DNA of 64,000 nt from contig NZ_JARJHT010000002.1 of assembly GCF_029269745.1 (NCBI RefSeq), forward strand, positions 682,001 through 746,000, given 5' to 3'. The notes below the pieces were generated by a model that saw only the letters and a program-made list of their open reading frames with translations, searched no databases and was not told where the DNA came from. The stretch comes from Polluticoccus soli (GTDB lineage: Bacteria > Bacteroidota > Bacteroidia > Chitinophagales > Chitinophagaceae). The position numbers and the translations under genes are program-made. Positions 58,684 to 64,000 of the stretch are shown in pieces; position 1 is the first letter of the stretch, and each line of letters begins with the position of its first letter.

Positions 58684-59928
58684 TTAATTACCCTTGGTCA
58701 TTGAAGCTTTCAGCAACCTGTATTCTGCACCTATCTTATACTGCCTGAAGTATTCCCATGTCGCATAAAGTATCGTCAATGTAAACCAAATGGCTATCAC
58801 CCGCATGGCCCAGATGATCTTATAGTGTATCACCGGTAGGAAGTCCGGGAACAGCTTATCCAGGCTCAGGAAGTACGGGATCGAAGCAAGTATGTATAGT
58901 TTATAATTCTTAGAGTAAACGGCATAAAAGAAGAAAAAGATCATGATAGGGTGAGCGTAACGCTCGTGCATCTGTGTATTGAAATAGAAGAAGTAAAGTG
59001 TCACCAGGCCAGACAGCAGCATCAGCATTTGCTTGTCGTCGTCGGTTATCGACACGCCAGTTCTATTGTATCGCCATACGCGGAAGAGCATGGGCAACAG
59101 CGCCAGTCCGCTCAAGGCGAAGAACAGCAACAGCCCCCATTGTTTGTAGGTCAGGAACAGGAATTTGGCAAAGTCGGGCGTATGGTAAGGATCCGCCATG
59201 GGTAATACATACCACATATTGAATGCGCCGATGGATACCTGTGGATACCTGCCTACTGGCGTTGACAGGATATACCAAAGCTCGCCACCGTTACCTGTGA
59301 TAAGATAGGGCAGTACCATAGCAAACCATGTAGCTGCAAATACGCCAACCATTTTCACCCATGTCTTTACATCCCTTACACTGTACAACCATGCAAGTCC
59401 TATCACCGGTATATACACTATTGGCTGTGGTTTCATGGCCAATGCCATTGCAAACAGAAAGGAACTCCATACTGGTCTGTTGAAAGCAAATATCAAAGCC
59501 ATGAATGAAAATGCCGTATAAATACTATCTACCTGCCCCCATACGTAAGAGTTGAACAGGTAAGCCAGGTTTAGCAGCAGGTACATATAGGGTATCTCGC
59601 GGTTCACAATAGTTTGCCGGAAACAGCAAAGCACCATAAGTGGCAGAAAATCAAAGAACAGCGGAAAGATCTTGAGATAATAGATGTTCTCGCGTATATA
59701 ATGCTCACTACCTTGCAACAGATCATATATCCATAGGATATAGAAATACATGGGGTGGTAGTTAGCTGTAGGGTTATCGTATATATTGGTAACACCGTGA
59801 CGGTGGATATAGAGTGCCCAGTCTGTCCAGTACTCAAAGTCAAACCGCATCGACAGGCGGGGAACGATCATGACCAGCAGCAGGAATAACATTCCTATCT
59901 CTATCCTGGATTTTTTGAGGTCTTGCAT
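58684..59928 (-). CDS. Multi-span membrane glycosyltransferase-like protein (GT-C type)
   Basis: A 414-residue protein with about ten membrane helices. The first loop contains FDFEYWTDWALYIHRHG and DNPTANYHPMYFYILW, with acidic residues as in GT-C enzymes that use lipid-linked sugars, and a later loop NTQMHERYAHPIMIFFF resembles the conserved HERY-type segment of the Alg6/Gpi18-like group. VWGQVDSIYTAF and MKPQPIVYIP are also typical. Donor and acceptor are unknown. Promoter box TATTTTTG lies 18 bases upstream. Confidence 0.82.
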   Translation of the reverse strand: MQDLKKSRIEIGMLFLLLVMIVPRLSMRFDFEYWTDWALYIHRHGVTNIYDNPTANYHPMYFYILWIYDLLQGSEHYIRENIYYLKIFPLFFDFLPLMVLCCFRQTIVNREIPYMYLLLNLAYLFNSYVWGQVDSIYTAFSFMALIFAFNRPVWSSFLFAMALAMKPQPIVYIPVIGLAWLYSVRDVKTWVKMVGVFAATWFAMVLPYLITGNGGELWYILSTPVGRYPQVSIGAFNMWYVLPMADPYHTPDFAKFLFLTYKQWGLLLFFALSGLALLPMLFRVWRYNRTGVSITDDDKQMLMLLSGLVTLYFFYFNTQMHERYAHPIMIFFFFYAVYSKNYKLYILASIPYFLSLDKLFPDFLPVIHYKIIWAMRVIAIWFTLTILYATWEYFRQYKIGAEYRLLKASMTKGN

Positions 59929-59945
59929 GTGTTAACGAAGCGCAC

Positions 59946-59953
59946 CAAAAATA
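59946..59953 (-). promoter_or_regulatory. -7 box of the GT-C gene
   Basis: TATTTTTG on the minus strand, a perfect TAnnTTTG, 18 bases from the ATG. Confidence 0.45.
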
Positions 59954-59981
59954 ATAGAATTGGCGGGAAGCAGTAAAAGAA

Positions 59982-60013
59982 AAAGCCGCCAATGTTCTCA
60001 CACCGGCGGCTTT
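59982..60013 (-). terminator. Terminator after rpoD
   Basis: AAAGCCGCC / GGCGGCTTT 9-bp stem with a 14-base loop, followed by T-rich sequence on the minus strand, right after the rpoD stop. Confidence 0.8.
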
Positions 60014-60032
60014 CTTGTCTATACTTACGAAA

Positions 60033-60890
60033 TTAACCTAAGTAAACTTTCAGCGCATTGCTATAGCGTGCCTTTTGCAGGCGTTTAATAGCGCGCTCTT
60101 TGATCTGGCGGATACGCTCTTTAGTAAGGTCGTATTTTTCGCCAATTTCTTCGATGGTCGGGCCATTGTCGCCTTCCAGTCCGAAATAAGCAGCCAGGAT
60201 CTCAGCTTCACGAACACTCAGCGATTTCAGGATGCGACGGATCTCGTTGCGCAAAGAATCCTTCATCACGTCGTCATCAGTATCGTTAGCGCCTTCCAGC
60301 AAGTCACCCATAGCCACGTCCTCAGCTTCGTGCACAGGTGCATCAAGCGATGTGTGACGGGTATTGCTTGTGAAGATGTTAGTGATCTCAGTTTCGCTCA
60401 TGTCGAGGATCTCTGCCAGTTCTTCTGTCGACGGTTCGCGCTCATTCTCCTGTTCGAAAGCGATATATGCTTTATTAGCTTTGTTGTACGTACCGATCTT
60501 GTTCTGAGGCAGACGTACCAGGCGGCCTTGCTCAGCTAAAGCCTGTAGTATCGACTGACGAATCCACCATACAGCGTACGAAATGAATTTAAAACCTTTG
60601 GTCTCATCGAAACGCTGGGCAGCTTTGATCAGGCCGAGGTTACCCTCGTTGATCAGGTCACTCAGCGACAAACCCTGGTGTTGGTATTGTTTAGCAACAG
60701 ATACCACGAAACGGAGGTTGGCTTTAACCAATTTCTCCAACGCACGCTGGTCGCCCATGTGTATTTTCTGGGCAAGCGTGGTTTCCTCTTCCGGGGTGAT
60801 CATTGAGATTTTGCTGATCTCCTGCAGGTATTTTTCAACGGCCTGGGAGTCACGGTTGGTGATCTGGGTGGCAATTTTAAGCTGCCTCAT
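60033..60890 (-). CDS. rpoD: Primary RNA polymerase sigma factor
   Basis: A 285-residue primary sigma factor, much shorter than in Proteobacteria because region 1.1 and the non-conserved insert are missing, as is normal for Bacteroidota. Region 1.2 is DSQAVEKYLQEISKISMITPEEE, region 2 LVKANLRFVVSVAKQYQHQGLSLSDLINEGNLGLIKAAQRFDETKGFKFISYAVWWIRQSI, region 3 REPSTEELAEIL and region 4 EEIGEKYDLTKERIRQIKERAIKRLQKAR. It reads the TAnnTTTG promoters seen in this window. Its own promoter is not clear. Between genes of unrelated function. Confidence 0.97.
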   Translation of the reverse strand: MRQLKIATQITNRDSQAVEKYLQEISKISMITPEEETTLAQKIHMGDQRALEKLVKANLRFVVSVAKQYQHQGLSLSDLINEGNLGLIKAAQRFDETKGFKFISYAVWWIRQSILQALAEQGRLVRLPQNKIGTYNKANKAYIAFEQENEREPSTEELAEILDMSETEITNIFTSNTRHTSLDAPVHEAEDVAMGDLLEGANDTDDDVMKDSLRNEIRRILKSLSVREAEILAAYFGLEGDNGPTIEEIGEKYDLTKERIRQIKERAIKRLQKARYSNALKVYLG

Positions 60891-61222
60891 ATAACAGTTT
60901 TAATTTTAAAAGTGTACGATCAATACTATAAGACAATAGAATTGAAAAAAAAGTTTGTTTTATTAATCCAATTCCCTTAAAACTATATACGCACAAAAGG
61001 CGTTCCAGTTTTTGGCAGATTTTTTATATAAATCCTCCCTAATCGTCACTTTAACGTGAAAGCCTCATGCATATTGTGTCGCAATCGTTATGGATATATT
61101 CTATATCCCGATAGGCATTAGCCCTTGTGCAAAGTTTTCAGTTGAAAGCGCCGCAAAGTTACTGCACCTATGTCAAAAATGCTACCTTTGCGCCACAAAT
61201 ATTCCACAATTTTAACATTTCT
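60891..61222. other. 332-base intergenic region between rpoD and the acyl-CoA dehydrogenase
   Basis: A/T-rich gap with divergent genes. It holds a perfect -7 box at 61183-61190 and a dyad GGATATA-TTC-TATATCC at 61092-61108 that could be an operator or a hairpin. The rpoD promoter is not obvious; TAGTATTG on the minus strand near 60931 matches seven of eight bases. No RNA gene or small ORF is convincing. Confidence 0.5.
61183..61190 (+). promoter_or_regulatory. -7 box of the acyl-CoA dehydrogenase gene
   Basis: TACCTTTG, a perfect TAnnTTTG, 33 bases before the ATG at 61223. It excludes the longer frame starting at 61127. Confidence 0.6.
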
Positions 61223-62401
61223 ATGCAAAAAGACCTGTACCAACATCCCGACTACTTCCTGGTAGATGAACTTTTGACAGACGAGCATAAGCTGATACGC
61301 GATTCTGTTCGCGCCTATGTTAAGAAGGAGATATCTCCCATTATTGAAGATTATGCCCAAAAAGCAGAATTCCCCAGCCAGATCATCAAAGGCATGGGCG
61401 AACTGGGCTGCTTCGGCCCCTTCGTTCCGCAGGAATATGGCGGCGCCGGGCTGGACTATATATCTTATGGTATCATGATGCAGGAGTTGGAACGTGGAGA
61501 TTCGGGTGTAAGGTCTACGGCTTCTGTACAGGGTTCATTGGTCATGTTCCCCATTTATAAATTCGGTAGCGAAGAGCAAAAGAAGAAATACCTGCCAAAA
61601 CTCGCTACAGGCGAGTGGATGGGTTGCTTCGGTTTAACAGAGCCTAACCACGGTTCTGACCCATCAAGCATGCTGACCAACTTTAAAGATGCAGGCGACC
61701 ATGTGATCCTGAACGGTTCAAAAATGTGGATCTCTAACGCACCTTTTGCACAGGTGGCTATCGTATGGGCAAAGGACGAAGCAGGTGAAATTCATGGCCT
61801 TATAGTAGAGCGCGGCATGGAAGGCTTCTCAACTCCGGAAACTCATGGCAAATGGTCGCTGCGTGCTTCTGCAACCGGTGAGCTGGTATTTGACAACGTA
61901 AAAGTTCCGAAAGAAAACATCCTACCGGGTGTTAAAGGACTGAAAGGACCTTTGAGCTGCCTGTCGAGCGCCCGCTATGGCATCGCATGGGGCGCTTTGG
62001 GTTGCGCTATGGATTGCTACGATACTGCACTGCGTTATTCTAAACAGCGCGTTCAGTTTGGCAAACCTATCGCTGCTTTCCAGCTTACGCAGAAGAAACT
62101 GGCCGAAATGATCACCGAGATAACTAAGACTCAATTACTTAACTGGCGCCTCGGCGTTCTGCGCGACGAGGACCGTGCTACACCTGCCCAGATATCTATG
62201 GCTAAACGTAACAGTGTTGATATCGCCCTGAAAGTATCGCGCGAAGCCCGCCAGATACTGGGTGGAATGGGTATCACAGGCGAGTTCAGCATCATGCGCC
62301 ACATGATGAACCTGGAATCGGTTGTTACCTATGAGGGTACGCACGACATTCACCTGCTTATAACGGGTATGGATGTGACTGGAATCAATGCTTTTAAATA
62401 A
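61223..62401 (+). CDS. Acyl-CoA dehydrogenase, glutaryl-CoA dehydrogenase-like
   Basis: A 392-residue FAD flavoprotein. It has CFGLTEPNHGSDPSSMLT for FAD and substrate binding, KMWISNAPFAQVAIVWAK, the RYGIAWGALGCAMDCYDTALRYSKQRVQFGKPIAAFQLTQ segment and the C-terminal catalytic region NLESVVTYEGTHDIHLLITG, with the YEGTHDIH glutamate as catalytic base. These fit the glutaryl-CoA dehydrogenase branch; the longer frame upstream is excluded by the promoter box. It acts in lysine/tryptophan degradation if the assignment holds. Monocistronic. Confidence 0.93.
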   Translation: MQKDLYQHPDYFLVDELLTDEHKLIRDSVRAYVKKEISPIIEDYAQKAEFPSQIIKGMGELGCFGPFVPQEYGGAGLDYISYGIMMQELERGDSGVRSTASVQGSLVMFPIYKFGSEEQKKKYLPKLATGEWMGCFGLTEPNHGSDPSSMLTNFKDAGDHVILNGSKMWISNAPFAQVAIVWAKDEAGEIHGLIVERGMEGFSTPETHGKWSLRASATGELVFDNVKVPKENILPGVKGLKGPLSCLSSARYGIAWGALGCAMDCYDTALRYSKQRVQFGKPIAAFQLTQKKLAEMITEITKTQLLNWRLGVLRDEDRATPAQISMAKRNSVDIALKVSREARQILGGMGITGEFSIMRHMMNLESVVTYEGTHDIHLLITGMDVTGINAFK

Positions 62402-62421
62402 TCGATCCTTATTTCGATAAG

Positions 62422-62446
62422 AAAAGCCGGCTAACTGCCGGCTTTT
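62422..62446. terminator. Terminator after the acyl-CoA dehydrogenase gene
   Basis: AAAAGCCGGC / GCCGGCTTTT 10-bp stem with a 5-base loop and T tract; serves the plus gene and possibly the convergent minus gene. Confidence 0.85.
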
Positions 62447-62451
62447 TCGTT

Positions 62452-62904
62452 TTAAGCTATTCTTTCAGCAATCTTCCTGCTGGCCTGCCATGCCTCCATA
62501 TTCTCCTTCTCATTGATAGACACCGCAACTTCTATCTTCCAGTTGTCGTGTTTATCCAGCCGCAGTATGTAGTTATAATCGCAGTCGTAAACTGGCTTTT
62601 TGTTCTTGTCAAAATATTGCCAATTCAACTTCACTTTGATGATGCGGTCACTCCAGGCTCTTTTACCCCAGATGTCAGGCCGGGCATAAGTAATACCAAA
62701 CTGTTTGTAAAACATGGTGCCCTGGTTAAAGAGTCCTTCCAGCTTACTTGCTTCCGTAAATACTTGAGCAGAATCGTCGGCCAGGAAAGTGCAGGGAAGA
62801 GAGTAATGTTGCGCCATTGCCTTGGTATCGAAGTTCTCGAGCGCCTGTGCATATGATTCAAAAAAACTGTTCACGCGATTCATTGCCTGTACCTGTATAC
62901 TCAT
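62452..62904 (-). CDS. NTF2/SnoaL-like protein
   Basis: A 150-residue protein with the cone-shaped NTF2 pattern: an N-terminal helix (NRVNSFFESYAQALENFDTKAMAQHYSLPCTFLADD), then strands and the C-terminal VYDCDYNYILRLDKHDNWKIEVAVSI. Catalytic residues cannot be assigned. Two starts are possible (62904 or 62883); the former follows a perfect -7 box (TAGTTTTG at 62931-62924). It lies alone between a terminator and the end of the large T9SS gene. Confidence 0.8.
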   Translation of the reverse strand: MSIQVQAMNRVNSFFESYAQALENFDTKAMAQHYSLPCTFLADDSAQVFTEASKLEGLFNQGTMFYKQFGITYARPDIWGKRAWSDRIIKVKLNWQYFDKNKKPVYDCDYNYILRLDKHDNWKIEVAVSINEKENMEAWQASRKIAERIA

Positions 62905-62923
62905 CTCGTCTGAATTTGGGCGA

Positions 62924-62931
62924 CAAAACTA
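62924..62931 (-). promoter_or_regulatory. -7 box of the NTF2-like gene
   Basis: TAGTTTTG on the minus strand, a perfect TAnnTTTG, 20 bases before the ATG at 62904. Confidence 0.45.
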
Positions 62932-62955
62932 CGGCATCGATAGCAATGCAGAAAA

Positions 62956-64000
62956 TTAGTGCAGAATGATAAATTTAACTCCCTGAACCTCACCATCGGC
63001 ACGGGCTCTGAGAATGTATTCACCAGGTGCAAGATGACTATGTAGGGTGATCCTGGTGTCAATAAGCTTACCGTTCGACTGTATCTTATCTTTATACAAC
63101 ACAACGCCACTGCCGCCATGGTAAATGGCGATTTCGACCACCTGCGGTTTCTTCACTCGACCTACAAGATCAAATACACCATTATTGGGATTGGGAATTA
63201 CATCAAACAAGGTATAGTCGGTCAGATACCATACGCCGACTTCTGTCGATGTATCAGATGAACAGCCTGCAAAATTGCCTGTTACCGTATACACGCCTTT
63301 GTTTCGCTCGGTGACTGATGGTATGGTTGGATTTTGTTCATTGGAACTAAAACCATTCGGTCCTTTCCAATGAAAGCTGGTACCGGCAATAGAGCTATTG
63401 GCCGTCAATTGCACTGGTTTTTGAACAGTCACCATGAATTCTTTATCGGTTGTGACGACTGGTGTTGGCTTTATAATAACCGCGACGCTATCTGTCCTGG
63501 AACAACCGTCAATATCCGATCTCAATATGTATTTTCCCTCTGCGGTCTTTGTAACATTAGGTATCATCGGGAACGATGGCCCAAAACTTTCGCCATTGGG
63601 ACCAGTGAACTGATACGTTACAACACCGGGTTGAATTATTTGTACCGTGTTTATGAGTAAGGTATCTCCTTCACACACCGGACTATTAGCATTTAGCACC
63701 GTGGGATAAGGATAAGGCTTTACACGCAGATCAATGCTGTCTACTCCGTTGCAGCCATTCCTAACTGTGTGTATATAGTATGTTCCCGAGGAAGAAGTTT
63801 TTGCATTCGGTATTGTGAGCGCCGAATCGCTTACCTGGAATCCATTGGGACCTTTCCATGCGTAGACAATATTGCCGGTGTCAGTAGCTTTTGCCTGCAA
63901 TTCACCACCTTCGCAAAGCGGACTATTGGTAGTAATACTCAGCTTCGGAGCAGGTATCACATCTAGCCACACACTATCGACTTTGCCAGAATAACAGCCT
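62956..64000 (-). CDS. Large T9SS type A protein with Ig-like repeats, C-terminal fragment
   Basis: The frame is open to the right edge, so the gene begins outside the window; an apparent start at 63972 is an internal GTG. At least 348 residues are visible: repeats of about 80-90 residues (NSPLCEGG, NGCNGVDSIDL; NSPVCEGD, DGCSRTDSVAV; FAGCSSDTSTEV) like the PKD/Ig-type units of Bacteroidota adhesins, then a C-terminal type A sorting domain starting IPNPNNGVFDL and ending VQGVKFIILH. The glycine-proline-asparagine loops (WKGPNGF) recur in each unit. Surface or secreted protein. Confidence 0.88.
   Translation of the reverse strand, partial: GCYSGKVDSVWLDVIPAPKLSITTNSPLCEGGELQAKATDTGNIVYAWKGPNGFQVSDSALTIPNAKTSSSGTYYIHTVRNGCNGVDSIDLRVKPYPYPTVLNANSPVCEGDTLLINTVQIIQPGVVTYQFTGPNGESFGPSFPMIPNVTKTAEGKYILRSDIDGCSRTDSVAVIIKPTPVVTTDKEFMVTVQKPVQLTANSSIAGTSFHWKGPNGFSSNEQNPTIPSVTERNKGVYTVTGNFAGCSSDTSTEVGVWYLTDYTLFDVIPNPNNGVFDLVGRVKKPQVVEIAIYHGGSGVVLYKDKIQSNGKLIDTRITLHSHLAPGEYILRARADGEVQGVKFIILH

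Noticed and set aside
60891-61222. RNA gene in the rpoD/acyl-CoA dehydrogenase gap
   Set aside because: No cloverleaf, no terminator and no hairpin series; only a single dyad and a promoter box.

Overview
The window looks like ordinary chromosome from a member of the Bacteroidota, probably close to the Chitinophagaceae/Chitinophagales. This is inferred from several signs. There is a short primary sigma factor without region 1.1. Many genes are preceded by the Bacteroidota -7 box (TAnnTTTG, mostly TACCTTTG or TATCTTTG). Several secreted proteins carry type IX secretion (T9SS) or gliding-type C-terminal domains. SecG has a glutamine-rich tail, and there are LptE, Lnb-type (DUF4105) and DUF6600 proteins and a diheme SdhCAB. 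Base composition is moderate and even, and I see no tRNA, rRNA, insertion sequence, CRISPR array or intact prophage.

Left part (1-10 kb, mostly minus strand): the start of a truncated secreted protein; pgk and gap, separated by a UUCG-loop terminator; a small SMR exporter and a VOC protein; mltG; and a compact operon reading miaB, sigma-54-type activator, lptE, a TPR-like protein and secG. From 10 to 23 kb: a HAD phosphatase; an ECF sigma/anti-sigma pair that appears to share a back-to-back ECF promoter with a DUF6249-like membrane gene; a five-gene minus operon (EamA exporter, ilvE, GNAT, PhzF, DUF1572) facing a MocR regulator; a PAS histidine kinase; a ROK kinase; and a tryptophan-rich DUF6600-like protein with a repetitive Q/R-rich tail.

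Middle part (22.6-36 kb) is the most accessory-looking: an orphan phage terminase small-subunit-like gene, a small lipoprotein, a Crp/Fnr regulator followed by paired palindromes and a DUF4242 gene, a TMEM175-like channel, a YD-repeat protein, an ArsR/SRPBCC pair with a clear operator in its promoter, an AraC/cupin divergent pair, a patatin, a sugar dehydrogenase lipoprotein, a structured RNA-like leader before an alpha/beta hydrolase, a GNAT and a DUF817 protein.

Right part (36-64 kb) is mainly plus-strand housekeeping: ddl, PASTA, T9SS protein and rhodanese; sdhCAB; Lnb-like protein and hydrolase; two tandem cysteine-rich T9SS type B proteins; SDR, thioesterase, cinA, aroK and DUF423; kdsB with a Kdo-8-oxidase-like kdnB; and a deacetylase, LolA, lipoprotein and hydroxyacyl-ACP dehydratase cassette. 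After these come a minus-strand GT-C membrane protein, rpoD, an acyl-CoA dehydrogenase and the end of another large T9SS protein cut by the window edge.

Many genes serve envelope construction: peptidoglycan (ddl, mltG), LPS (lptE, kdsB, kdnB), lipoproteins (Lnb, LolA-like) and secretion (secG, T9SS clients). No wholly new system is evident. The best leads are regulatory architectures and a few unusual gene associations.
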